A model generated the notes under the pieces. The model searched no databases. It saw nothing but the letters and a program-made list of their open reading frames with translations, and was not told where the DNA came from. Positions 53,774 to 64,000 of a DNA stretch of 64,000 nucleotides are shown one piece after another. This DNA is from Amphibalanus amphitrite (taxonomy: Eukaryota; Arthropoda; Thecostraca; Balanomorpha; Balanidae): the NCBI RefSeq assembly GCF_019059575.1, contig NW_024881599.1, positions 992,001 to 1,056,000 of the forward strand, read 5' to 3'. The stretch's first letter is position 1. Every line of letters starts with the position of its first letter. A program made the translations under genes and the position numbers.

Positions 53774-54850
53774 GGTTTAATGGAAGGTTTGTAAAACAGA
53801 GTTCTATATTTCTGGTACTGTATTTTGTGATATGCTCTTAATTTGTATCGCCATTTCAGTTCAATTCCATCGAGTGTTGTAAAGATTGTAGTGTAAATGT
53901 TGAAGAGCTGTATTGTCGAAATGTCTGTTCCGGTGACAAAAGAAGTGCTCACTCATACGACTGCCTCTGTCCTGCACCAGGACAAAGCCTTATAAGAGGC
54001 GACCCCCGGCGATGTACAGTCATCGGGGCGTGGTGTGGAAACAAATATCATATAACAATAACAGGTAACATGTGAACAACATCTCTTAGGGACAATAGGC
54101 CATAATTCACGAGTAGACTTCACACAATACGCCTTTTCCCACCCCTGGAGGCATCGCATGGTAGGGCCGCAGCGCTCGCGACTCGACCCAGGAACGGCCT
54201 TCGCGAGGGGCGGACGTTAAAGACAGACGCGCGCCGGTCGACTAATGAGGGGCACTGCAAATGCATCCGCACGAAGAGCCGACGCGCGGTGGCGGCGACA
54301 GTGGGAGTCACGTGCGTCGCAGCTTCTGTCAAGAGCGGGAAGCGGTTGACATGACCTGCCCGCTGACGACGGGACAATTTACACACACATATGTAAGTGT
54401 ACGATAGCGACTCCTCTCTCGAGCACCACACACCACAGACTTCTGTTACTTTGCGCCGCTCAGCTTTCTCACTTTGTTTTCAGTCTGATCACGTCGACGC
54501 ATCACTACTGGACTTGTCGTACGCCTTTTGCTTGAGTGAATAGCGCTGTTCACTTCTGAAGCGTAATTGGACGTGAAGACGTTGAAGAGTGCGCGCGCCA
54601 TCTGTCCATATAATGTAAGAAAGCTGTGGCCTCTGGCGCACTGGAGGCTTATCAGCCGGCTGTCCTGCTGAGCGATGGAAATCGAGACTTGCTCAAAAGT
54701 TGAGCGCGGCTCAGAACAGCCGAGAAGGGCGCGCCTCGATGCCTCATCCTGCATCAGCGACCTGTGAAATACAAGAGAAAATATTGAACTGACATATGGT
54801 ATATTACATAGACCTCTGCATACCGAGAATTCTGTGGTATACAGGGGTCT
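53774..54850. other. No gene recognised
   Basis: Minus-strand frames of about 100 codons (54120-54431 and 54446-54754) have no motif I know. A CpG-rich patch lies at 54150-54300. Confidence 0.4.
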
Positions 54851-54851
54851 A

Positions 54852-55822
54852 CGAGGTGTGGCTAAAAAGAAACCGGACTGCTCGTGCTGGCCATAAACTA
54901 GGGGACCCGAAGACTAGCGAGACACTTGGCATTAATCTTCAGCATATTGTCGTGATGTGTGCCAAACGGCATCTCGATGTCGCAATTATTCTCTTTTCTA
55001 CAGCTCTTTGTTTTATCGATGTTCGGCGGCCTTGTCATCGCCAGGCTTCTACAATGAACTTCGAAAAAAAGAGGGAACATCACGTTCCTTGCCAGACTGG
55101 AGAAAAGTCCAACAGAGACGCTGAATCTGTTCAAGGCTGTTAATGGGGAGCAAGTCATGTGTTACATGCAAGTGTTTGAATGGCATACGAGGTTCAGCAC
55201 TGGTCGTGAGGATGTCGGTGATGACCCCAAGGTCTGGAGGTCCATCAACGTCCGCGCGCATGTCGAAGTCGAGAGTGGAGATGACATTGATCGTCTTTTT
55301 CGATCATCGGGGATTCGTTCACCGCCAGTTCGTGCTGGAGGTGTAACACAGTCGACCAGCCACTTCTACAAGGAAGACCTGGGACGCCTCATTTCACGAG
55401 TCAGGCGCACCAAGTGGAGTTTCTGGGAAGCCAAGAACTGGGTGCTCCATCACGACAACGCTCCCGCGCAATCTGCCATTAGCGTCCAGCAGTTCGTTGC
55501 CGAAAAGCAGGTCGCGGTGCTCAAGCACCCCCTTATTTGCCAAACCTCCCTCCCTGTGACTTTTGGCTGTTCCCTGAAATGAAAAACGTCGTCAAGGAAA
55601 CCCATTTTCAATCAGTCGAGGACATCCAGACCGGAGTGACCAGCGTCAGCGTCATCAATAAAACAAAGAGCTGTGGAAAGGAGAATAATAGCGATATCGA
55701 GGTGCCGTATGGCACACATCACGACAATATGATAAAAATTAATGTCCAGTGTCTCGCTAGTTTTCGGGCCCCCTACTTTATGGTCAGCACGAGCAGTCCG
55801 GTTTCTTTCTAGCCACACCTCG
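54852..55822 (+). mobile_element. Internally deleted mariner with 170-bp terminal inverted repeats
   Basis: TA borders at 54850-54851 and 55823-55824. The ends CGAGGTGTGGCTA...CCGGACTGCTCGTGCTG pair over about 170 bases (54852-55021 with 55653-55822), far longer than the ~30 bp usual for mariner. The interior is a mariner transposase remnant (see the pseudogene entry). Confidence 0.87.
55070..55582 (+). pseudogene. mariner transposase remnant
   Basis: The N-terminal helix-turn-helix region is readable (EKSPTETLNLFKAVNGEQV, then FEWHTRFSTGREDVGDDP). The frame then jumps to a catalytic-core segment (VFFDHRGFVH in another phase) and to the C-terminal HHDNAPAQSA motif. Much of the middle, including the linker and first catalytic Asp context, is missing, and at least two frame changes occur. 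A full mariner encodes about 345 residues; no more than about half remains here. Not functional. Confidence 0.8.
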
Positions 55823-55854
55823 TATGCATATGATTATTGATTTTCATAACTCTG

Positions 55855-55950
55855 CCGTGCAAAGGCAAAAACCATATACGTTCGGGTGACCTCTGACCTG
55901 ACGTAATGACCTCTGACCTGACGTAATCGTTTTTGCCTTTGCACAGCAAA
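55855..55950. repeat. Small inverted repeat enclosing a 20-bp duplication
   Basis: GTGCAAAGGCAAAAAC and GTTTTTGCCTTTGCAC face each other; between them TGACCTCTGACCTGACGTAA-type sequence is doubled. Confidence 0.65.
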
Positions 55951-58510
55951 ATTGAAGCGTATCCGATGAACACTGAAATGCAATCATAATGCAGGTTTAT
56001 ACTAAATGCTACAAATACTGCAAGTTCAATTGAGATAACAATTTCGTACCAAAGCGCTGTCTCCAATCAACAGACTTGTTCTGAAACTAGCTAATACACG
56101 GGTTCTTTCTGCCAAACCAGTACACAAAGTCCCTAATATTTGACACGAAAGTGACCAAAAGGTTGAACTTATTCAAACAAATTAGGTATGTAAACGAACT
56201 GGGTGATGGTGATTACCTATAAGCGTGGCAGATGTTCATCGACAAGTCCACGGTGAGCTCTGAAGGGCAGAGCAGGCCTCCCCGGTTCAGAAGAGCAGTA
56301 AATGACTTCACGGCTTCTGTTAGTTCGGATGCTGTTTCTGGTTGGCTGTCCTCCGCATCGACTCGCACTTCTTGAACCTGGTTCAGCTCCTTGTTGACCA
56401 AGAGAGCGTGGCATGCATGACACTGCCTCCTCTTCAGCGCTGAGCGGGCAAGGTAGCCAGCCACGTGTGTGATGGCCTGTTCTGCTCCCTCGGATAGAGG
56501 CTCGTGCTACGCGCTGGCAGCGTACTCCACCAGGGTCTCAGCCACCTCGGCGTCGTCCTGCTGTCGCTGTTGACGCGCCTCTGCCATGACAGCAGCCACT
56601 GTACCGAGACTGTAGCCCGATAGCCAAACAAGACTTTTGACCCGGATGACTGCTTCTCCTTTGAAGAACTGTCTGACGCTCGCCCAGAAGTTTCCGCCAG
56701 CCAACTTCCTTAGGTAGCCGAAGCGGCCTTCGATTCTGTCCGACTGTATTTTTCCTAGAAGGACATAATCGATCATGTCACCGTGCTCTTCCAGCAGGTA
56801 CCTAGCCACACCGACTAGACCTCTGCAGGTGTAGATGGCGGCCTGCGATGTGTCGATCGACATCTTTCCACCTCCTTTCCTGCCCTGCCAGACTCGAAGC
56901 ATAGCTGCAAAGGCAGTGAGGAAGTCCAGACCCATGCAGCTTTCCTCATTCCTGGGTGGGGCCCTGAGAGGGTCTCGCAGGCGCACGTGCGTGAATGCCG
57001 TCTTGACATTCACAACACTGAACCACCTCCTCAGCATCTCGAGGAAGTCGGCCGTCTGTCCAAAGTCGCGGTACGCGTCCTTCTGGCTGTAGTACCTCAG
57101 TGCTGCCACAGTTGACTCGTGGGTGGCTGCCACAGCCAGCTGAACGTTGACACGCTCGATGCTCGTGGGGTTAAGCACCCTGTCTGTCAGTTTGTAGGCC
57201 ATTTTGACCTCTTCTCCCATCTCCAGCTTGTGCAGCTGTTGCAGGTGCTTGAACTGGGCCTGCACGGTCGTCTCGAGGCCTGGAAGTGTACAGACGAGAG
57301 TCTTCTTGTTCATTAGGTTGAAAAAGAAGTTCTTGTAGAGGTGCACGCTGTCGTACATCGTGTAAACTCTTGTTTGAGAGTTGAAGGGATTCACGATGAA
57401 CTCCGGATGACGCCCGTCTTCACCGAGCGAGTTGTGGAAAGCTTGGTTTGTCCGGTGTCCGTCGGTGGTGCATGATACGACCGTAAACCCTACTTCCGTC
57501 AGGGTCTTCAGCACCGTGAAGAATATGGCGCGAATGTCTTCAGTGGTGATGCTGCATACCGGTGACATTGAGATGGTGTCCTCGTAGGTGCCAGCCACAG
57601 AGGAGATGAGGGTACAGAAGATAGTACTGGCGACACCGTCTCCGCTCTCGCCAAAGACGCGCCCTCCAGCCACTTCAACTGTTCGTGCGGTGTACACTTC
57701 ATCCATTGCCAGATTGACTAGTCTCTCTCTCTCTTGGTCAGTTTTTCGATCCTCATTTGGAGATACTTAACTGTGCCGATCTCCAAACCCTCTCTCACGC
57801 TGAGCGCGGATGTGAGGCGTCGGAGGGTTTTCTTGTGCGGCAGGAACAGAACAGAGCAGCTACACAGCTCTTCGTATAACTTCGGGCTGGTTCTGTCCCA
57901 CACCACAGCCAAACTCATCAGCGCTTGACTATATCGCCGTCTGTTCGCTGGGACCGAAGCCAAGCGCAGCTGCTCCGCGACGAACTGACAGATGGTGAAC
58001 TCATCACCACTGTCGGCTTCCGCTGCTAGATCCACAACGCTGGCAGCAGAGGCCATCAAGTCCTTAGCACTGATGGTGAACGACTTCAGGCGAGCAAGCA
58101 CGTTCAGGACCTCTGTGGTGCTTTGGAATAGTCCAGCTCTCGCAGTTAATCCAGCAAATTGGTGGACAGGAATTTCAACTCCTGTTACGTGCGTCCGAAA
58201 GTGAAGATCTTCATATACCGTTAGGGTTCTGGTGATGACTGGGTGCCCTGACTTCTCATCAAGCTGCTCTAATCGGACGCTCAGTACAAACTCGACTCCG
58301 TCTGAGTGTGACATCTTCACTGCCGTATACCCTGAAGGAAGCTTTTCGTTCTCAAGCTTGGCATACATTTCCTTCAGAGTGGAGAACTTCTCCGCCTCCA
58401 TCATGTCGACGCACTGTTGTTGCAGCTGCTCCTCGGCAACTTGGCGTCTCGATGATGCTGTTGCCAGCACTGTCGTACGCTGCCGCTGGGCATCGTTGAG
58501 CGGGACAGGA

Positions 58511-59458
58511 CTGAAAGAAATGAAGAGAAAATAAGTCAGAAATGAAGAAACCAGTTTTCTCATCCACTCGGTGTAACTTAATTCACTTTATCTCTAGCTC
58601 ATAGCATATAAGATTGCATTCCGTAATGAAATTTTGACACCATTTCAAAATACCTATAATTAACCTCAGGCCAACGGTGTTTGAACACCGTTTGAAAACT
58701 GTTTGAAAATTAATTGCTGACATTTTCAGCAATTGATAAAGGCAACAGTACGTGAAAAATGTTAACCTCACTTTTTACCTTAACCTCACGTTAAGGTAAA
58801 AAGTGACCTTTCCGTTAACCACTCCTGTCAGGTCATGACCTTGACCTGAGGCTTGACCTTGGCCTTGACCGATTTATTTATTAATTTTGTTATTTTTGAC
58901 GCTCTATCGAACGTCACATGAAAGGTCATTTGAAGTCAGGTCATTTTCGTGACCACTGACCTCAACATTATCAATGGGGAAAAATGAAAACTGCTATTCT
59001 GGCGCCGGGAACGATCTGCAACTATCCCAAGCACACAGAATCGTGATTTCATGCACTGCTTGCAAGGTTCGATGCGTCAGTTTTGCAATGTGGACCTCGC
59101 GCGACGTCGCATGACGTCATTTATGACGTCATTAGGGTCATATCAGTTTTTCGTTAATAACTCCCGATCAAATTAAGCTAGCGAGTCGGGAAAGCCACCA
59201 ATGGACTCAGGAAGACCTGCCGAATCGCATGATATGCGATTCGAGGTCAACATCGCATCCGTTTACCCGTCCTCCGAGGTCAACACCCTAAGTTGACCTC
59301 ACCCAAACAACAAGGTATATCATTCGACGCGCCTGAGCGAGGCGCCAAGGGATGCATGTGTGACATGTAAAGGTCGTGAGAAACATGTTTTATATCATTA
59401 TATCACACGGCACATGTTCTAAAACAAACGCTATGAGTACCTAAAGGCTCCTACTCAC
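58511..59458 (-). other. Intron of the P-like gene with repeat debris
   Basis: Contains AGGTCA-rich sequence (58830-58870) and the dispersed repeat shared with the first 170 bases of the window (59160-59350). Confidence 0.55.
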
Positions 59459-59760
59459 CATGCGTGTGATTCGAAGACTGACGGAACGGCGCCGCTCTTC
59501 AAGGATTTTCTTTTACGTTCGTTCTTTCTTCTGGTTGTTTGATGAAAGTCTTCCTCACGGAAATGGAGCTCACAGACACCACAGTGATCTGGGTTCCAAG
59601 CTGAGTCATTACGTCCTATCGCCTGCACCCAGCGAGCGCGTAACTCTTTGTCATTCGGAAAGGTAAACAAAGAAATAGTACGCTGAACTAGCTTGTTTGC
59701 CTTCTCTGCCTTTGTAAGCGCGTAGCCTGAACGACATAAAGGAGCGGCACACTTAACCAT
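59459..59760 (-). CDS. THAP domain exon of the P-like transposase
   Basis: Start chosen at the ATG that puts the first zinc Cys at residue 4, as in other THAP proteins; an ATG 17 codons upstream is possible. Ends at GCATG before GTGAGT. Intact in itself. Confidence 0.78.
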
Positions 59761-59811
59761 CCTGCACTTAAAAAGGTAAATCAACAAGAAAATGCACGAT
59801 AAATGATACAA

Positions 59812-60680
59812 AATACATATTCACTCAATTTCAAAAATGTTTAAAGTCCCTATACCTACTACATTTTACCTATAGGTATAGGCATTACCATTTTCTCAAA
59901 ATAAACACAACCACATTTGTGTCTATTTCAGCTAAATTTTGTTGTTTTACTGAAACTCACGTGATTTTACTGTTTTGTATAAATACGACGTCCTAAGTAA
60001 CGTGGGAGTTAAATTTCTAATTGCCCTCTTTCATTGCGGGAAACACGATTTCATTTTTTCGAATCTATAGGTACACAGTAAAATTCAATAAAATCATAAC
60101 AAACAACGAAATACCTGACGCAGTATTTCCAAAATACTTGCATTGATAAGCAATATAGAGTAAGCAGAATTATTCGGCTCACCACAGTGTATATAAATAG
60201 GCTCACCTTCATTTGCAGTAAATATCTACTTCAGTTGCTGTGCCAAAGCAATTTTTTTTCTCTCTGTCCGGTTTCCCACCGGCGGTGTATTCCTGATGAA
60301 TAACAAAATAAATAAATTAATAAATAAATGGCATAGACAAACAGAAGTAAATCAGATTCGTACGCATAAAAATAGATGGCGCTGCCGACAGGCTGGGAAC
60401 TTTAGGATGGTAGGATGAACGACAGTTAGTTATGTTAGTGTGTTTAAGCGTTGTTAGTTGTTAATGTTAGGGAGGGGTCTCGGTAGCGCCACACAAGTAA
60501 ACGAGTGCACATATAAGACGACAAATCAATCTCCCGCGTCAGATCACGCCGCTGGCGTTCCAACAAACAACAAACCGCGTCATACCATCAACCACCACGA
60601 CACGGTCTCGCAGTACATGTGTCAGCCCTCGGCTGAGGTCCGGGGCTGACGACCTCACATTACACCGTCCTCGGCCGCAG
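59812..60680. other. No gene recognised; possible retroelement tail near 60250-60330
   Basis: TTTCCCACCGGCGGTGTATT followed by GATGAATAAC and (AATAAAT)n at 60300-60330 has the look of a LINE/SINE 3' end. No coding sequence. Confidence 0.35.
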
Positions 60681-60814
60681 CAGCGCCCGGTGTCGCCGTC
60701 TACACGCAGCGGCGATGAGGCAGACCGGCGGCGAGCAGCGCCGCTTCACGGGCTCACCGATGGCGAAGCAGCATCTCCAGTTCTCACCCGCAGGCTGCCG
60801 TTACGCACCTGTTG

Positions 60815-60945
60815 CACATCTGCCACTCGCCGTCCATCGGTACACGCCACTCGCCGTCCACTGGCACATGCCACCCACCGGCACACGCCACTCGCCGACC
60901 ATCGGCACATGCCACCCACCGGCACACGCCGCCCGCCGGCATAAC
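60815..60945. repeat. ~21-bp minisatellite (CACACGCCACTCGCCG...)
   Basis: Six or so alternating copies of CACTCGCCGTCCATCGG and CACATGCCACCCACCGG. It makes both strands open over 60690-61360, so those frames are not called genes. Confidence 0.75.
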
Positions 60946-61790
60946 CTCGCCGTTCACTGTTACACAATCGCCGCTAGCGAGCACACACCCGCCGCTCATC
61001 ACATGACCACCGATGCAGCGATGACCCGAACACGGCGGGTCCGATGTCCTAGTCACCAGCAGCATCGTCCGCATCCATTCAATCAGTGATCCTCCATCCT
61101 CATCACCATCCTCATCAGTCGCATCCGAGAGCACGGCGCGTACGTCCTCATCGCATGTCCGCGGCGTTTGAGCTCCTTGTGCACTCTGGTGCCAGTAGGA
61201 GCGGATCTTGTCAGATTTAGACGCGTGATACAGGGTCCAGCCAGAGGGCGCCAGCTGAGTCGACCCCCCAACCGCCGCCGCCCCCCCCCCCCCCGCCGCA
61301 GGGACATCCAGCGTCAAGCCACCAACGCGACCGTCCGCCCCGAGACCACAGCACACGCGCCCAGCGGAGCGCGGCTAGAGGTGTTCGATCGACAGCGAAT
61401 GAGGTGCACAGTCCGCCTCTCGATGCAGGAGCCGTGCACCTGCTCCAGCGCAAGCATGACCCAGATCTTGGTGCTGTTGTCATGGTTGATTAGCGGCGCC
61501 GCTGAGGTGTTCAGACAGGAGGCGCCAACGTCCAGCCCCGCCGATCGTCCATCACACCGTCGATCCACTCCAGTGATAGATCCTCAGCGGTCGAGTCCAG
61601 CGGGACCGCCTGCCTCAGGTACGGCGCCCATGCCTCCAGTGGAACAGGACACAGCCAGAAATCCAGGCGGCATCACGCAGCGCTCGAGCTGTGCGCACGC
61701 TCTGGTGCAAGTAGAAGCCAGGTCCCGGTTGATGCGACTACGTCAGAGCTGTGGCGCCGGCATATGCTGCGGATAATGAGCAGGGTTAAC
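60946..61790. other. GC-rich sequence without a recognised gene
   Basis: Frames of 190 and 202 codons on opposite strands overlap; both have low-complexity composition. A phrase GCACTCTGGTGCCAGTAG at 61182 recurs in altered form (CGCTCTGGTGCAAGTAG) near 61697. Confidence 0.4.
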
Positions 61791-62121
61791 TAGGTCCGTA
61801 CGATGGGCGGAGGGGGGGCCGCGAGGGGGGCATTGGTGGGCAGCGAGACCGATTGGCCACTTAAGAAGTACGTGACGAGACAAAGTGCAAATTCACAACG
61901 AGACTGAACTACATAAACATAGAGAAACAAACTTGTTGAAAGAAAATGAGACAGCGTTTAATTAAACAAGGCAATGTTCAGAATAAAACTATGCCATTCT
62001 GGTGTCTGGAGGGCAGGGTATAGGGCTACGAGATTCCTGAGGCCCGCCCTCCAGCACCAACAGAAAGTTAAAAGATTAATAGCAATGAGCATGGTGGATT
62101 TTTGGATGAGTTAATGAGACA
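61790..62121 (-). mobile_element. Probable 3' UTR of the edge LINE
   Basis: Directly follows the RT stop. Contains two CTGGAGGGC words in opposite orientation (62010 and 62050), able to form a hairpin. The 3' border is not exact. Confidence 0.4.
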
Positions 62122-64000
62122 TTAATACTGGTCGAGGAAAATAATTTTGACAACTTTTTTGAAAAATGATTTACTAAATGGAACGTCCTGGATATCAGGT
62201 ATTCGGCTTGCTATTACAGCATTCCACACCTTTGGGGCTCTAGCGAATAGGGTGAACTCACGGTAGTTGTGAAGCTTGTAATTAGGAATCGCACGACCTG
62301 ATGAGGATCGGGCTTGCTCACTAAAATGCTGAGAAATTCTGGTGACACGCACCGGGTTACTAAGGGTGAATTTGGCAGCAATGGGCTCGGGGAGCCTATC
62401 ATGTAGAAAGTCGTGAAGCACATTTAGGAGTTGGTATTTTACAAGGTCACTGAATTTAAGAATCCTCAGTTCTCGGAATATAGGAGAGGTGTGTGCCATA
62501 GCGGGTGCGCCAGCAATCATGCGGGCTGCCCGCTTCTGGGCAACAATGATCGGTTGGATAGTCGTAGGATAATTGGAACCCCAGATACTCACACAGTAAG
62601 TGAGATATGGCAAGATCATGGAATTGTACAGTAACATTAATAACTGTGCGTTGAGGAGATATCTAGCTCTGCCCATGATGCCAATCTGCCTACTAATTAC
62701 ACCAGAAACCTTGCTGATATGAGACTTAAATTTGAGGTTCTCGTCTATCAAAACGCCTAAATATTTAACTGTATCAGCATGCAAAATAGTACCATTAGAT
62801 ACCGGGATGCAAATATTTTTATCAGCATTGTTACCTGAATACACTTGATAAGTAGTTTTATGAATAGACAAGGAGAGCCTATTTGCATGCAACCATACGA
62901 CTATTTTTGGAAACGATTGATTTATTATACTTTCTAATTCATCTTTAGAAGACGCCGAGTAAAAAATTGCAGTATCATCTGCAAAAAGCAAAAACTTAGC
63001 AATGGGGCAGACTTTTTGGAGATCATTAATATAAAGCAAAAAGAGAATTGGCCCTAGCACAGAGCCCTGAGGGACTCCACAAGTGACCTTTTTGGGACTA
63101 GATATGGTATTATCAAATTTTACTCGATGAGTTCTATCAGTTAAGTAAGAGGTCAAGAAACTAAGGGCATTGCCAGATATGCCATAAATATTTAGTTTAC
63201 TAAGTAATATGTCAGTATTGACAGTATCAAATGCACGAGCTAGATCCAAATAAATGCCCACAGTAATTTTATTTGAAATCAAATTATCTGTAATAAGGTC
63301 ATGTAAGATCGAAATGGGCATATAAGTAGAGTGGTTAGACCTAAATCCAAACTGAAAATCATACAGAATATTATGATCCTTAATGAATGCAACAAGTTGA
63401 TTAAACATTATAATTTCTAAAACCTTTGAGATGACTGGCAAAACGGAGATGGGTCTATAGTTGCTAAATTGAGTACGTGAACCACTTTTGAAGACAGGCG
63501 TGATCACGGCCATCTTCAAAGGGGAAGGAAACGTATGGCTGTTAATGCACAGGTTAAGCAAATGAGTAAGCTGTGATATTACAGCAGGGATAATTTTCTT
63601 AAGTAACTTCGCGTTAAGACCATCAAAACCCGCCCCGGCATCTTTCAGACTGAGTACAATTGGCAGAACTTGTTCCTCGGTGACAGGACTAAAGGTCAGA
63701 GACACAGGGACAGCTAAATCATCCATATGGGCAAGTGGGTCAGTATCACATGGTCCTAGGGCGGAGTCAAGATTAGGCGCAACTTTACTGAAAAAGTCAT
63801 TGAAAGACTCGGCTATTGGCCGCTGGTCAGTAATGAAAGCACCATTGACTTCAAATTTTGAAGCGGGTCTTGGTTTTACCTTAGGTTTCTGAACAGCCTC
63901 CAATAAATCTTTCCACAGTAACTTTGGATTATGCTTATTTTTAGCAAACTGCTTGTGAAAGTAATGCTTCTTAGAATGACGTATGGTCAGTCTGAGAGTG
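62122..64000 (-). CDS. Non-LTR reverse transcriptase, open to the right edge
   Basis: The minus-strand frame is open from the window edge (64000) to a stop at 62122 with no break; at least 625 codons are visible and the protein starts outside the window. Motifs in order are NPKLLWKDLLEAV (linker), FSNYRPISVLPVISK, FQFGFRSNHST, GIYLDLARAFDTVN, GVPQGSVLGPILFLLYINDL, catalytic FADD (62985-62974), VKYLGVLIDENL, and the thumb/C-terminal region YNSMILPYLTYCVSIWGSN. No RNase H is present. These fit a LINE of the jockey/CR1/L2/RTEX group; the exact clade is inferred. The coding DNA is AT-rich, unlike the other LINEs here. Endonuclease and ORF1, if present, lie beyond the window. Confidence 0.88.
   Translation of the reverse strand, partial: TLRLTIRHSKKHYFHKQFAKNKHNPKLLWKDLLEAVQKPKVKPRPASKFEVNGAFITDQRPIAESFNDFFSKVAPNLDSALGPCDTDPLAHMDDLAVPVSLTFSPVTEEQVLPIVLSLKDAGAGFDGLNAKLLKKIIPAVISQLTHLLNLCINSHTFPSPLKMAVITPVFKSGSRTQFSNYRPISVLPVISKVLEIIMFNQLVAFIKDHNILYDFQFGFRSNHSTYMPISILHDLITDNLISNKITVGIYLDLARAFDTVNTDILLSKLNIYGISGNALSFLTSYLTDRTHRVKFDNTISSPKKVTCGVPQGSVLGPILFLLYINDLQKVCPIAKFLLFADDTAIFYSASSKDELESIINQSFPKIVVWLHANRLSLSIHKTTYQVYSGNNADKNICIPVSNGTILHADTVKYLGVLIDENLKFKSHISKVSGVISRQIGIMGRARYLLNAQLLMLLYNSMILPYLTYCVSIWGSNYPTTIQPIIVAQKRAARMIAGAPAMAHTSPIFRELRILKFSDLVKYQLLNVLHDFLHDRLPEPIAAKFTLSNPVRVTRISQHFSEQARSSSGRAIPNYKLHNYREFTLFARAPKVWNAVIASRIPDIQDVPFSKSFFKKVVKIIFLDQY

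Larger units (their letters stand above)
56213..59760 (-). pseudogene. P-element/THAP9-like transposase gene, broken
   Basis: Two exons on the minus strand. The first (59760-59459) begins MVKCAAPLCRSG and encodes a complete THAP finger: C-x4-C, W in RARWVQAI, FTFPND, C-x2-H in CELHF, and a terminal AVPSVF box. It is joined through a GTGAGT donor and TTTCTTTCAG acceptor to the second exon (58510-56213). That exon has a coiled-coil-like start, then the RNase H-like core with Asp in TTDGHRTNQAF, Asp in YDSVHLYKNFFF and Glu in SDRIEGRFGYLR, the three acids expected of P-type transposases. Two lesions break it: an extra GA in a GAGAGA run near 57722-57735 shifts the frame before DEVYTARTVEV, and TAG at 56509-56507 interrupts the frame before a tail with HVAGYLARSALKRRQCHACH. 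Terminal repeats were not found. It could be a dead transposon copy or a failed domesticated gene. Confidence 0.8.

Noticed and set aside
60690..61776. Long frames on both strands (up to 202 codons)
   Set aside because: Low-complexity His/Pro/Thr or Arg-rich composition driven by a 21-bp minisatellite and C-runs.

Overview
This is intron-rich animal DNA, most likely from an arthropod and plausibly a crustacean. The argument rests on a BMP5-8/glass-bottom-boat type growth-factor gene split into small exons, P-element-like, mariner, hAT-like and several non-LTR elements, and a very high density of short non-autonomous repeats. The species cannot be fixed from the sequence alone. No tRNA, rRNA, CRISPR or prokaryotic operon structure was seen.

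Two host genes stand out, both on the + strand. (1) At 26055-31275, eleven exons that I assembled from splice sites encode a signal peptide followed by ten small, strongly cationic six-cysteine modules. There is one module per exon and every intron is in phase 1. The modules fall into two cysteine-spacing subfamilies and are joined by Arg/Pro-rich linkers. The predicted product is 381 residues. It looks like a secreted multi-domain defensin-like protein or a polyprotein precursor, and I do not recognise it as a named family. (2) At 34302-45885, six exons encode the N-terminal part, prodomain and start of the mature domain of a BMP5-8/gbb ligand. The final exon or exons of the cystine-knot domain were not found before the right edge, at least 18 kb further on. 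The acceptor of its fifth exon lies in a 69-bp tandem repeat that has copied the splice site.

The rest is mostly mobile DNA. Elements bounded by TTAA and ending in CCC...GGG, with G-run/C-run hairpins just inside each end (piggyBac-like MITEs), recur at 3919-5095, 5220-6122, 23839-24978, 35712-36574, 40579-41495, 46130-47321 and 52597-53769, with partial relatives elsewhere. They carry many AGGTCA motifs. Other insertions with identifiable ends are a foldback-type element of 479-bp repeats (21134-23594), a 971-bp deleted mariner with 170-bp inverted repeats (54852-55822), hAT-like MITEs with 7-8 bp target duplications (12716, 16514, 17592, 37177), TA-flanked elements (27899-28173 and 51168-52384), and a 5'-truncated RNase H-bearing non-LTR element with a 12-bp target duplication (47545-49022).

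Two long reverse-transcriptase ORFs are present: 9840-11774 (+) and one running off the right edge (62122-64000, -). A P-element/THAP9-like transposase gene at 56213-59760 (-) keeps its catalytic acids but carries a GA-slippage frameshift and one in-frame TAG. Remains of another THAP domain lie near 1538-2165 (-).
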